64,000 nt of DNA, taken from assembly GCA_036925085.1 (NCBI GenBank), contig JAUPFP010000003.1, forward strand, positions 12,836,675 through 12,900,674. The letters are read 5' to 3'. A program made the translations under genes and the position numbers. The DNA comes from Brachycybe producta (lineage: Eukaryota > Arthropoda > Diplopoda > Playtdesmida > Andrognathidae). Each line of letters begins with the position of its first letter. Within the stretch, counting starts at the first letter, position 1. The notes under the pieces were generated by a model that saw only the letters and a list, made by a program, of their open reading frames with translations, did no database searches and was not told where the DNA came from. Positions 43,340-54,203 of the stretch are shown here, one piece after another.

Positions 43340-44520
43340 GGCCTTGTTTCCACCGGAGTGAAAATTTGTATTCGGGGGAAAATTTCAACTGGTGAAAAAT
43401 AACATTGTTTCCTATGGAGAAATTGTGTTAATGCATTTCTATTGGTAGGAAAAAAGAAATTCGATACGGTGACTAATAATAGACCAAACGTGGATCCCGC
43501 CTACACTGTTAAAACAAAAGGTGCCTTAGGGGTGCCATATGACCCTTAAAAGTGCCTAATTTCACCCAAACAGTATCTTAGTGGCACCTTCAACATCCAA
43601 AATCATTTTTAATGGAAAAATGTACAAATTTATTAATTGTAGTAAGTTATGGATGTAATGCATTTGACAACTTGAATTAAAAACATAAGAAAACATATGT
43701 TTCACTCAAATTCAGTGTATTTTGATGAAGTAAAATTCACAACTATGGCATCTTGTTTTAGAAGTGCCATTAGGCACCTAAATTGGCGTAGGGGTATGCT
43801 AACTTTATTTAAGTTTGAATTCAACAAATATCAAACAAGATAACAATCATATTTATAAGTAGCTAATACTTCCATTTATCTCATTTATCTCAATTTTGCA
43901 ATGGAAGAGTTGGTGTGAAATTTGTGATTTAAATTGTTCAAGAATTATTTATAATTTGGATCTAGTTTTTGAAGTGGTAAGAATTACCTTTAGTAAATTT
44001 TTACTTTCATTTGTATTTGTAATTTCCAAATATTACAATTTCGATTTTAAAATTAATTTTTTTTTTCTTTTTAGGACATTTTTTTTTAATTTTTTGATTT
44101 CCAAAAACACATTTTAAGTTACTTTTAAATTTTTTTTTTCACACTAATAGTAACAATACCTTTTTGGTTCTCTTTTTACTTTATATTTCCAAATATTATA
44201 ATTTCAATTTTAGCAATAATTTTTTTTACTTTTTAGGTCTTTCTTTTATTTTTTGATTTCCAAAAACACATTTTAAGTTACTTTTAAAGTTTTTTTTCCA
44301 CGCTAAATATACCTTTTTGGGTTCTCTTTTTACTTTCTGTTTCCATATATTAAAATTTCAATTTTAACATTAATTTTTTTACTATTATCGGTTGTTCGTT
44401 ATGTTAGGCCAATTGAAGTGAGAAAACCACATTCGCTCTACCACTTTAAACCATAAATTGCCATTTCTCATCAATATTTACATCAAAACGGCGTTATTTT
44501 TTTGTAAAACTATAGTTATA
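43340..44520. mobile_element. Long element with tandem T-rich block
   Basis: Begins with CTTGTTTCCACCGGAGTGAA, related to the 16654-17362 element, and ends in TTAGGCCAATTGAAGTGAGA to AACGGCGTTATTTTT, the inverse of 17048-17180. Inside are a GGTGCC(T/A)TAGG inverted pair (43525-43790) and a ~150-bp unit (CCAAAAACACATTTTAAGTT) repeated two to three times. No gene is visible. Confidence 0.5.
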
Positions 44521-44647
44521 TACTGTGTCATACAACTAATTAAAATACAATAATTAACCTGAAATGATGAGAAATGGAAGAACAATCGATGAAAAAAACA
44601 CCAATTGAGAAGTTCCCCAGGCATCACAGTTTCTATAGACTCACGAC

Positions 44648-45339
44648 CAGGGGCGCAGCTAGGCAACGGCAAGACTAGCAACTGTGGGGCGCAGCTAGGC
44701 AACGGCAAGACCAGCAACTGCAGGGGCACAGGTTTGGGGCACAAAGAACGAAATGAAAGTTATGTATGTTCAAAAATAATTGAATAAATTGAGTGATTTC
44801 AAATTGCTTGCTTAATTTATTCAGTTAAATTGGAAAATAAATCGACTTTCATTTAATATTTACTTATAAAAGCTTGCAACAGTAAATCTTCATAGAGATC
44901 AATTGGCACGGCGGAACGGTAAGAACAACGGTAGGAATAGTCGGAAAAATAGTAGGAACAGTTGGAATCTTAGGTTTGGTTAAATTAAGCTTGTTGCAGG
45001 GTGGTTGGGGCACAGCCTCCAGTTTTTAAAGAATTATTAAATCAAATTAGTCCATTGTTCGATTGTTTCCTAATTTGATTAACGGGGGAACGTTCGGAAC
45101 AATGGACAAATTTGTTTTAATAATTCTTTAAAAACTGGGGGGCTGCACCCCAGACCCCTGCAACAAGATTAATTTCCTAACCTTTCCTGACCTTCCGACT
45201 GTTCCTACTGTTGTTCAGACCTGGTCTGCCACTCATCAAAATAGCACCCTCACCCAGTATGAGAGCTTATCAGAGATGAAGGTAAGGGGATGCAAAGTGA
45301 TAAGTGGCGGGGGCACAACAACGCCTAGCTATGCCACTG
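44648..45339. mobile_element. hAT-type MITE, CAGGGGCGCAGCTAGG ends (copy A)
   Basis: Same family as 4466-5204. Left CAGGGGCGCAGCTAGGCAAC, right reverse complement CAGTGGCATAGCTAGGCGTT. The 8-bp target duplication is CTCACGAC / CTCACGAG (7 of 8). The left end is itself duplicated (GGGGCGCAGCTAGGCAACGG twice). Confidence 0.85.
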
Positions 45340-45979
45340 CTCACGAGACCTGCAGTTTCCAGAGACTAACGGGGCCGCGCAGTTTTGAAAACATCCTGTC
45401 TAAATCACAATTTCTAGAGGCTCCTGCTGGCTTGTTTATTCAATAACTTTTTTTGTAATTTTTAACTAATATAGCTGAAATTTCGTATACTTGTATTTTA
45501 TTATGTTGTTAACAACTAGCTTAAAATACAGAAATGTGGCTGTTCTGGTTTTTAAAATACGTATTTTTTCAAAAAAAAAAACTCATGTTACATGCACCAC
45601 TTGGCAGTGTATAAATTTGGATGTTTGGCACACCAGGGCCTAGAAGGACCGGTGCAGGCAGCAAATGCCGCCTTCCCGCCTGAGCCAGTATATGGCTGCC
45701 CGTGCTGCTGACTAAACATTTTATTCCTAGGGTCGGCCCTGCTGCGACTGTGCTATTTTAAAAACTAACATTGTTTCTTTAACATCGGGCCTATGTGTTC
45801 AATATATAAAAACGATTCTAGTGCTCTTTGTGAGACTCTTGCAATTTTAGTAGTAACACCATATAGTAACACTCATTTGTGTCATTGTTGTCTGCTGAAA
45901 ACAACAAGATGGAGGACGTGTATCTAGGCTTTTAAAATGGGGTACCCCCCCTATGCTGCCCATTAATCCAGTCAAAATC

Positions 45980-46184
45980 ACAAGCAGTTAAAAATCGGGG
46001 AGAACTTCAGTTGTCTCCGCCCTTGTTATGACGAACGCAACTTCTAATTGGTTGGTTATGTAGTCTGACGTCACATGCTCCGCCCTTTTCATCGTCGAAC
46101 CACACAACAAACCAATTAGAAGTTGCCGGTCGTCATAACAAGGGCGGAGCCCACTGAAGTTCTTCCCGATTTTTAACTGCCTGT
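45980..46184. mobile_element. ACAGGCA(G/A)TT MITE, copy A, 9-bp TSD
   Basis: 205 bp with ends ACAAGCAGTTAAAAATCGGG / ACAGGCAGTTAAAAATCGGG and a perfect 9-bp target duplication GTCAAAATC (45971-45979, 46185-46193). Arms contain GGGCGGAG and CCAATTAGAAGTTG as in 25385-25590. The stretch 45340-45979 has no gene; CAGGGCCTAGAAGG (45629) to GGTCGGCCCTG (45731) looks like another hAT scrap. Confidence 0.88.
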
Positions 46185-46449
46185 GTCAAAATCCAATAAA
46201 GACAACTTGTTGAATGATACTAGCTTTTTATTGTACAACCATGATGTTGAATACGTACATAAAATTACAAATACACTTTAATATTGAAGAGTATATACAC
46301 AGTGAGTCGGAAGTCTCCCGGAGAGGTCTGACTAAAAAAAATTAGTTTTCTGTAAATCGCCAACATGTCAAAAGTGATATCTTTTCACGTCAATGTTAGG
46401 CAGAGTATGAACTCACAAGAACAAGCGCACTGGGAATTTCCACGAGCAT

Positions 46450-46660
46450 GCATATTGACGGGCATCTCTGCCCAGCACTAAAGTTTTGTTTGCCCCATGC
46501 ACCCTTTTATGAGCGTCATCAATTTCTGATTGGTTAGTTACTTGGTCTGATGTCACATGCCTCGCTCTTTTTAATTTCTAATTGGTTGATATTTGGTCTG
46601 ATGCTCGTAAAAGAGCGGGCCCAACAAAATTTTACTGCTGGGCAGAGATGTCTCTCCAGA
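46450..46660. mobile_element. Foldback MITE, CATCTCTGCCCAGCA arms
   Basis: GGCATCTCTGCCCAGCACTA is mirrored by TACTGCTGGGCAGAGATGTC. The inner arms carry GAGCGTCATCAATTTCT and TTGGTCTGATGCTCG. It is followed by a partial ACAGGCAAATT element (46659-46790). Both recur in copy B at about 61952-62275. Confidence 0.7.
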
Positions 46661-47025
46661 TGACAGGCAAATTGGTGTGTGGTTCGACGTTGAAAAGGGC
46701 GGAGCATGTGACGTCACACTACATAAAAAGGGCGGAGCCAACTTCTGTTCGTCCCGATTTCTATTTGCGTTTGTCCAGATGCCGGTGCATCACCTTTTAT
46801 AGAGTAGGGACAGTCCACTTCCACCAAAAAGGGGGTGGCCATTCCCAGTCTCGTACAATGGGATCTCCCAGAATCTTGCTCAGCCAAATAAATTGAAAAT
46901 GTAAAGGAGAAGTAAGGACGAGTTAGAAAGGGTATCGATAAAGATATCGAAATCTACGACACTAGATATGAAAACAGCTGGCGGTAAATTATAAGCACAA
47001 TGATAATATGGCAGGCCAAAGCGAC

Positions 47026-47189
47026 ACAGGCATCTGTAGATAGCTTCAGAATTTCTTTGGCTCTGCCCTTTTATGAGCGTCATCAATTTCTACTTGGTTG
47101 ACAATTAGTTGATAATTGGTTGATATTTGGTCTGACGCTCTTAAAAGGGCGGAGCCAAAGAAATTCTGAAGCTGTCTACAGATGCCTGT
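47026..47189. mobile_element. ACAGGCATCTGTAGA MITE next to peptide exon
   Basis: 164 bp with ends ACAGGCATCTGTAGATAGC / ACAGGCATCTGTAGACAGC and flanks CAAAGCGAC / CAAAGAGAC (8 of 9). It ends 25 bp after the stop codon of the second exon at 47215, so it probably lies in the 3' UTR. In copy B the arms extend further (CAGTCTCTTTG), meaning part of the UTR is also present in inverted form. Confidence 0.75.
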
Positions 47190-47214
47190 CAAAGAGACTG
47201 GTAACATTAATTAT

Positions 47215-50214
47215 TTATATCTTTGTATTTGGACAATTTTTGCTAAGAACACAACAGACACTATTTTTATTGAGCAACACATATGGTTCGTCGCACACAA
47301 ATCCAATTTGACATGGTTGGCCACATGGGAAAAGGAAGTCGGACTCACATGTAGCAGGACATCTGACACATGCACTGAAGTTTAATGCATCGACGACACA
47401 TTTTGAACGATCAACTGAAATAACATTATAACAATTACTTTTAAAAAAAATATTTGTATTGCTACCTCACTATAAGTTTGAAGCTTGTGACGTCTGAGAG
47501 AGGGCGTTGGCGAAAGCTTTGGTCAATTTTAATTTGTCCAATAGGAACGCAGTATAAGTCTCAGAATCAATAGTATTCTAAACAGATGACGTCACAAGAT
47601 TCCTGTGAAAGCCTATAGTTACACACTTGGATACAAATTACAAAGTCATGCCGCAATGTATCGGGATTGTCTAGCAACTGTTGCGAGACTTTGTATCATC
47701 GCGCGTCCACACCTGGAGCCTTGTTATATGGTCATATCTAGCTCATCGAGCGGTCTGAAAGTGGTTGCCTAGGCCACTTATTCTATCCTGGTTCGGGAGG
47801 AAGGGAGCAAAATAGTCCCTTTCGTTTCCTCACAAGTTCCTCTACAAGAATCTTTACAGTAAAAAAGATCTTTTAGCTGTCTGTTATTCCTCGGACTTTC
47901 CCCCGACTAAAAGCTGGTTGATCGTGATGTCTTCGTCAGTTTCATCTAGTATTGGAGATCCAGGTTTGCACCTGGATTGACAGTTCTAGATGATAAAAAG
48001 TTAGAACTCTTCGTTTTATTCAATATGTATTAAAATACGACTGTAGCCACTTTTTGTACATAACAGTTTATTTCTTTAGCATCATTAAATTTCTAAACAA
48101 ACATGAGCATAGATTCGTTGTCTCAAGAATGCTTAAATTACATACAAACACACGTCCTTTTATACCCAAAAAGAGGATACTGAGAACACTTTCTCAGAAT
48201 CCTCCAATTGGCTATAAACAAAAGTAAAAACCAAATTGGCCAATCAAAAAACGATTGACCAGTGGTCACCAAAAATATTAGAGATGATTCATCCGTTTTA
48301 AAAGGGTAAAACTTCAAGTTAAAAAACATAAAATCCACTCATGTGGAAGGGCAATACAATAGCTATGAGGAGAGGAATGATAAGGTCAACTCTAAAAATA
48401 GAATCTGGGTCAATCGGTACCTTAAAGTACCCAGTGGCCCAGAAGCTACAACAAAATTCAAGGTGTCAACAAAAGTTAAAAAACCCACACTAAAACGGCG
48501 CTAAATAAAAAATAAAAGACTGGCTGCCCCAAACGTCTCAATATGACTATCATAAAATAATAGAGCATATAAGCAATGACATCATCACAGGCCCGGACTG
48601 GCCCGGCCGGCTGACCGGGGATTGCCGGTCAACTGGGGCCAAAAGAAAATGGGGGCCAAAAATAAATAAATTAAAAAAATGGGGCCAACACAATTTCATA
48701 GCCGGTGGGGCCAACCACTAGCCAGTCCGGCCCTGCATCATCGGGTATGATTGTCACATTTTTATGACTTTTTTCTATAAGGAAGCCCCTAATATCTAAA
48801 TCAGTGTTATCAGTCTTTTCTGCAAATTCTCTATCAGATTCAGAGTTTTATCAGTGGTCCACGTGTTCAGTTTTTGCACATTAGAAACTGACTGACGAGT
48901 TTTGTGTCTCGCAACACGTCCACACTACGAAATGTTGCACAACATTGTTTCATGTTTTCCATTTTGCGTAGGATACAAGTGACACATGAGAATTTCGTAT
49001 CGCAACAGTTTCACGAAACGGACAGTTTAGCAACTGTATCTCGACAATCGCTAGACAAGGCCAGGTGCAAGTGTCGCGCAACTTTGTATCCAAGTGTGAG
49101 ATAAAATGTGCAATGTGACATGCAACTTCATTGTTTATAGTCTGCTATAATATGCAACATGATAAAACTTTCCTTTTATCTAGTGTGAGACTCTAGTCTT
49201 ATCGAGTTGAACTGGTTCAACTTTGAAAGCTGACTTTTCAAGTTAACTTTCTGACAAACAACCAATCAGGCCATTGGCCTTCCTGTTTTTGAACTTCCTG
49301 TCAGTGGATCACAATTAGACCTGTGCGCCGTAGCATATTGATCGGCGGCGGCGGGCGAGGGTAAATACGAGCAGCGGCGGTGGCGACTACTGGCGTCTGG
49401 AATTGAACATATCGGAATGTGGTAATTATCGATATAAATTGAAGTCGATAAATATCGAATATGGTATCATTTCATTCCTATGGCAGATTTTGAAACCAAA
49501 CAAAACAAATTTGAATTTGGCGGCCGCCAGTCATACACCGGCGGCGAGTGGCGGCGGGTTTTTAAAAAAAAGTACAAGCGGTGATCGGCGGCGTTTTTAG
49601 CTTCAAAAACACCGGCGGCGGCGGTTTCGCCCGGCGGCGCACAGGTCTAATAACAATATCGACACAAACCAAGGGGGCAGACATTGAAGAAAATCATGGA
49701 CACTTTTCACTAAGATTCACAGCAGAGCGTGTGGATGGAAAGTCCTTTTACTTTTTAGCTGCATTTTACTGTATTATCCAGAATAGAATTGAAATTTGAA
49801 AATTCAGTAATTCCGATACCGTACGAGATTCACCCGAATGTCGGCCCCTTGACATAAACGAAGTTTTGAAAACTTGATTGGCAACTAGGTTGCATAGTGT
49901 GATATAGAAGTTTATTACAAAGTTCTAGTTGCAAGTCACATCACCAGTTGCATTGCAAGATGAATTGCATTAGAGGATGCTAGTGAAGTACCGGCTTTAG
50001 GCTGTGCAGTGAAATTACTACTAAGAGGGTTCCAATATAAAAAAAAAATTAAACTGTCGGAAACTCTGTGCAGCATGCAGTTGAAATGATTATAATGGAC
50101 AAGTCCACACATCATGTGGAACCGGTATTAATTAAACTTACATCTTTCGTTTAATGCATACGAGAAAGTGAACGAGATTGCTACCAGAGTGACAATAATC
50201 AGTATTTGGCTCAT
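47215..50214 (-). CDS. Secreted 10-Cys peptide, two exons (TIL-like)
   Basis: Exon 1 is 50142-50214 and exon 2 is 47215-47414, giving 90 aa. Exon 1: MSQILIIVTLVAISFTFSYA signal peptide, phase-1 end, GTAAGT donor; ATG directly follows TTTTTAG, so a 5' UTR intron is likely. Exon 2 follows TTATTTCAG and joins through F. Cys pattern: C-x9-C-x2-C-x3-C-x7-C-x3-C-x5-C-x12-CC-x5-C, with CPATC and PYVLL. This copy is the most TIL-like of the set. The 2.7-kb intron contains the right border of the segmental duplication (48285), so copy B (62727-62926) has only the second exon. Role: exported disulphide-rich peptide, inferred. Confidence 0.78.
47497..47665. mobile_element. Foldback element remnant, GGCGTTGGCGAAAGC
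   Basis: Relative of the 25605-25762 element (CCAATAGGAACGCAGTA shared). In copy A the segment between GAAGCTTGTGACGTCTGAGA and TCGGGATTGTC is present; in copy B it has been replaced by a perfect hairpin of the left arm. Confidence 0.5.
48588..48735. mobile_element. hAT-type MITE, CAGGCCCGGACTGG ends
   Basis: 148 bp, left CAGGCCCGGACTGGCCC, right reverse complement CAGGGCCGGACTGGCTAGTG, target duplication CATCATCA / CATCATCG (7 of 8). It lies in the intron of the 47.2-50.2 kb gene, just outside the duplication border. Confidence 0.85.
49316..49649. mobile_element. CGG-rich hAT-type MITE
   Basis: TAGACCTGTGCGCCG at both ends (inverted), target duplication ATCACAAT / ATAACAAT (7 of 8). Packed with GGCGGC / GCCGCC triplets around an AT-rich core containing ATCGATAT. 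Inverse-oriented twin at 52153-52520. Its open frames are artefacts. Confidence 0.88.
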
Positions 50215-50299
50215 CTAAAAATAGATTAAAAAAAGAAACATCTTGTGACAATATTTTAAGTTCACTTGTAAAGTAAAAACATCTAGAAACATTCCAGAA

Positions 50300-50745
50300 A
50301 AAACCTGAACGTGTTTTAGAAAGTAGAAGAGTAACTGAATCACTTAAGAATTTTTTTTTAATAAACATTTGATTTTCAAACTTTGATTATTCTGTCTTTC
50401 AGAAGAGCAAAAATCAATAGAAACTGGAGTTCGTTTTTAGAAACTAGAAGAAGGGTAGTTGTTAATCACTTAAGGAGTAGCGCCGTGTTGATATCTTTCA
50501 AAATACACTTTTTATTGACTAAAAATTCAATTTAGTCTATTTAAAGTTGGATCATTTCCAAACTCACATAAAAAGCTTATTTTGAAATACATTATATCAA
50601 TATGAAAATACATGTAGTTGATTGAGTTACCCTTCTAGTTTCTAAAACACGTTGAAAATGTTTCTTTATTTTGACTCCTGAAAGACAATAAAAGTTTGAA
50701 ACCACCTTAAGTGATTCATTTACTCTTCTAGTTTTTTTTTTTTTG
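50300..50745. mobile_element. AAACTAGAAGGGTA foldback MITEs
   Basis: A half copy (50311-50350, TTAGAAAGTAGAAGAGTAAC) and a complete one (about 50431-50660: AGAAACTAGAAGAAGGGTAG to GAGTTACCCTTCTAGTTTCT), then another half near 50720. They lie 90-530 bp upstream of exon 1 of the 50.2-kb peptide gene. Confidence 0.7.
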
Positions 50746-51091
50746 GAATTTTTCATTTGCAAATTTAGCAAAGTCTTCTAATTAGAAAAAATACATAGTT
50801 TTCAAAAGGAACACAACCACTTGGGTTGCATAACATTTTGAACAATATGTATTTTCTAAAATATGAAATTTTAAGTTGGTTTCAAATTTTTTTAACAAAA
50901 AACATTTTTTGTATATCAGATTAGATTCTAGTTTTCTTATCAATTTTAAACTTACTGTAGGATCTTTTGTTTGTCACAGGAGCTGAAATGTTGTTGAAAT
51001 TTTTTAGTTAAGTTTTGAGCTATTTGACACCTGGGATTTTCTTTTTATATGGTTTCAATTATTTGCATTTATGGTAAATAGTAATGTGTAA

Positions 51092-51168
51092 TATTCAATA
51101 CGTCTCAAATTGTTTTGTGTAATATTCAATACGTCTCAAATTGTATTGTGTAATATTCAATATGTCTG
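51092..51168. repeat. 31-bp tandem repeat
   Basis: Three units of TGTGTAATATTCAATACGTC plus CTCAAATTGT-type sequence. The stretch 50746-51600 otherwise shows AT-rich sequence with GACTATCGACT repeats near 51510-51555 and no gene. Confidence 0.8.
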
Positions 51169-51603
51169 TAAGATTCGTTTGTTTTTCAAAAATAGACATT
51201 AATTAATAAAAGTAATATTGAAACAGTCGTCCAAACACACAGTATTTTTAAAACATATTTTATTTCAATAGTTATGATTGTTTTGTTTTAAATCAACATC
51301 TTTTAATTCACGCAATCTTTTATTTTAAAAAAATCGAAAATATTGTTATAGCTTCCTCCTTGGTTTCCTTGAATGTGGCAACCATCTTAAATAAATAGAG
51401 GCAAGAAATTAGCTTCAAAATGGTTTATGAACAGCTGATTTTCGAACTCTTAATTAATCTGTCTTTCAGAAGAGCAAAATGTAGAGAAACTTAAACTAAC
51501 GACTGTCGACTGGCTGACCGACGAGCGTCGACTATCGACTAACGATTATCGACTTCAAATATATTTCTGATTTTGTGTCTTAAAAACTTTGGAAATGTTC
51601 TAA

Positions 51604-51680
51604 ATCAAGCATGTCAAACTTAAAGGCTAAGACGGGCCATATAAACAATGGTCTAAGTTTATGTGGGCCGCAAAAAAAAA
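51604..51680. mobile_element. hAT-like scrap, CATGTCAAACTTAAAGGC
   Basis: AAGCATGTCAAACTTAAAGG followed by GGGCCAT and TGGGCCGCAAAAA resembles the end of a widespread hAT (Charlie-like) family. The other end was not identified. The stretch 51681-52152 shows a poly-G run near 51817 and no gene. Confidence 0.45.
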
Positions 51681-52152
51681 AAAAAAACTTCAATTTTTAT
51701 AGAAACGTTAAATTTATTTCAAAAAGTACAGTAGAAAAAGAACAAGGACAATGGTAAAATTATTGTTTTCTCCCTGACACTTGGCATCTCTTCTCTACTA
51801 CAATATTTCCTACTTGGGGGGGGGGGTCATTTTTTGTAATTAAAAAATAGCATTAATAGTGAATTGTAAAAAAATGTAATAAAGCTGGAATATAAAGTTC
51901 ATTCATTTATTTTTTTCTTTTTAATTGAAAAAGTACCATTTATGAATTTTATGATGCATAATTTCTATGCAATTCCTGTGTGAAAAGTGATTCTAACATG
52001 GCCTGCTTAGGGTACAGAAGATTGCGCCACCTATTGGTTTAGCAGACGATAAGGACTCCATACTTTTTCTCAACATTACTATTGAATTTGAAGAAAATGA
52101 GCAGGCCTTTTGGATAAGGAGGTTACACAAGTAGCACATTTCGTATACCCAA

Positions 52153-52520
52153 CTAGACCTGTGCGCTGCCGGGCGAAACCGCCGCCGCCGGTGTTTTCGA
52201 AGCAAAAAATGCCGCCGCTCGCCACTTGTACTTTTTTTAAAAAACCCGCCGCCACTCGCCGCCAGTGTATGACTGGCGGCCGCCGAATTCAAATTTGTTT
52301 TGGTTGGTTTTGTTTCAAAAACTGCCATAGGAATGAAATGATACCATATTCGATATTTATCGATTTCAATTTATATCGATAATTACCACATTCAATATAT
52401 CGATAAATCGATATATTTGTTCGGTATGTTCAATTCCGAACGCCAGTAGTCGCCGCCGCCGCTGCTCGTATTTACCCTGGCCCGCCGCCGCCGATCAATA
52501 TGCTACGGCGCACAGGTCTA
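52153..52520. mobile_element. CGG-rich hAT-type MITE, perfect TSD
   Basis: 368 bp, TAGACCTGTGCGC at both ends (inverted), perfect 8-bp duplication TACCCAAC (52145-52152, 52521-52528). Same family as 49316-49649 but opposite orientation. The core contains an ATCGATAT / ATATCGAT stretch. Confidence 0.93.
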
Positions 52521-53512
52521 TACCCAACATTGGCCCAACGTATGGTTGCATTGGCAATTGGTCAGCATCGGCAATCAACGTTGGCCCAATGTCGAACCTA
52601 CTGTGGTTGGCCAACGGTGTGATTGCCAACATTGGCCCAACATCGGAAAGCATACCATTGGCCAACCACAGTTGTTTCAACGTTGGGCCAATGCTGTTTT
52701 TCCAACGTTGAGCTAATGATGTATTCCCAACGTTGGCACGGTGTTGGAAAGCATACTGTTGGCCAACCTCCTTAGAAATAAAAATGAATTATTTAAAAAT
52801 AGAAATGAATTTATTAGAAATAAAAATGAATTAATCTCCTCCTCTACACTTTCCAACCTTTCCAATTTAATATCATGGGGTTCTTGGATGGGAACGGTGC
52901 AACATATAGTTGACCTTTTATTTTAGTTTTAATTCGTTAATTTTATTTTTAATTAGTTATTGATATGCTAATATTATATTAATACTAATATATCAATAAA
53001 TAATTGATAATTTTCTAAAATGGAACGGAATTTCTATTTCTAACAAAGAAAAGGACAGTTCGTAAGTTTTTATAAAGCCTAATTTAGCAATCTCCAAATA
53101 AGATGTCATTGTGGCCTAGTGGGTAAGTGACTGGATCTGTACATTGGTGGGCATGGAGGACACAAGAGTTTTAAGCGTTTAAAGTGTTGAAAAGTGTGTC
53201 ACTGGCTTGGTATGTAAGGGCAGCTTGGACAATTAAGATTATTATTTTTACTTTTTTAAATTAATATTCTTAAAAATAATGACTAATGACATTGGAAACA
53301 AGTTTTAACCAACGTTATGCCAACATTGGGCTTGTCCACGGTAGCCAACGTTGGCATGCAGTTGGAAAAGTGTCATTTCTGTCTGTTGGCCCAATGTTGG
53401 ACCAACTTTCTCAAACAACGTTGGACCAACAGTACACCAACAAATGAGCAACGTTGGCCCAACAGTACACCAACAAATGAGCAACGTTGGCCCAACTAAT
53501 TTGTGCTACTTG
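52521..53512. repeat. TTGGCCCAACGTTGG repeat field, interrupted
   Basis: Repeated, largely self-complementary AACGTTGGCCCAAC / GTTGGGCCAA units occupy 52525-52770 and 53310-53512. Near the right end a 36-bp unit (AACAGTACACCAACAAATGA plus GCAACGTTGGCCC) is repeated twice. The middle contains a Helitron scrap (52832-52917) and AT-rich sequence, including a tRNA-like TGGCCTAGTGG at 53112. Confidence 0.75.
52832..52917 (-). mobile_element. Helitron internal fragment
   Basis: CTCCTCTACACTTTCCAACC to CATATAGTTGACCTT matches the Helitron family body; neither end is present. Confidence 0.7.
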
Positions 53513-53524
53513 GGATCAAGAGAG

Positions 53525-53588
53525 TTTCCCTTCTGTGTAACTTTTTATTGTGACCATGGTCACAATAAAAAGTTACACAGAAGGGAAA
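53525..53588. repeat. Perfect 64-bp palindrome without loop
   Basis: Arms starting TTTCCCTTCTGTGTAACTTT are perfectly self-complementary around CCATGG at 53554-53559. Part of the arm (GGGAAATTACACAGGGGGGAAA) is echoed just to the right. Confidence 0.95.
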
Positions 53589-53779
53589 TTACACAGGGGG
53601 GAAACTCTATGTGGGATCCTTTGATGTTGTAGTTGATAGAAAGCCAAGCATCAAGTCGCCATCTTGAAACTGGGGGCAGAGTTGGTACAGGCGAATCTTT
53701 AACTTAGAACTTATCAGGAAGTCTTAGTTTAACCGGTTACTTGATCGAACTAGGGGCAGAATCGGTATATAATCTAAAT

Positions 53780-53988
53780 AGCTGGGTTTACACGAGCCAA
53801 GTAAAGTTGGTTAACTCACTTGAATTCATTTGACATGAACGCTAATTGAATGTATAAATCCAATAACTCATGTCAGTTGATCATTTGAATGGAATCAACT
53901 ATGAGTTTTAGACGCTCAATTCGCGTTCATGTCAAATGAATTCAAGTGGATTGATCAACTCACTTGACTTGTGTAGACCCAGTTTTTA
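53780..53988. mobile_element. Foldback MITE, CTGGGTTTACACGAG(C/T)CAAGT ends
   Basis: CTGGGTTTACACGAGCCAAG is mirrored by CTTGACTTGTGTAGACCCAG. Inner arms share GAATTCATTTGACATGAACG / CGTTCATGTCAAATGAATTC. No clear target duplication. Confidence 0.7.
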
Positions 53989-54007
53989 TGGAGACCCTTT
54001 TCATTAC

Positions 54008-54203
54008 ACAGACATCTGTAGACAGCTTCAGAATTTCTTTGGCTCAGCCCTTTTATGAGCATCAGACGAAATATAAGGCCAATTAGAAATAAAAAAAGGG
54101 CTGGGCATGGGACATCAGACCCAGTAACAAACTAATTAGAAATTGATGACGCTCATAAAAAGGCGGAGCCAAAGAAATACTGAAGCTGTCTACAGATGCC
54201 TGT
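54008..54203. mobile_element. ACAGGCATCTGTAGACAGC MITE
   Basis: Ends ACAGACATCTGTAGACAGC / ACAGGCATCTGTAGACAGC with arms CAGAATTTCTTTGGCTC and GGCGGAGCCAAAGAAAT. Same family as 47026-47189. It lies inside an outer inverted pair (GCCATCTTGAAACTGGG near 53659 and CCCAGTTTCAAGATGGC near 54208). Confidence 0.8.

Larger units (their letters stand above)
39064..48285. repeat. Segmental duplication, copy A
   Basis: About 9.2 kb that is near-identical, in the same orientation, to 54314-63662. It contains a peptide gene (40295-40676), a second-exon locus (47215-47414) and the MITEs between. The left break lies inside the Mutator-like MITE and the right break inside the intron of the 47.2-50.2 kb gene. 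Compared with copy B it lacks two hAT insertions, has a longer (GA)n run (41468-41527) and keeps ~230 bp around 41975-42200 and ~165 bp around 47500-47665. Confidence 0.92.

Noticed and set aside
53106-53180. tRNA gene or tRNA-derived SINE head (TGGCCTAGTGG matches a Pol III A box)
   Set aside because: No B box and no cloverleaf could be made downstream; the match is too short.
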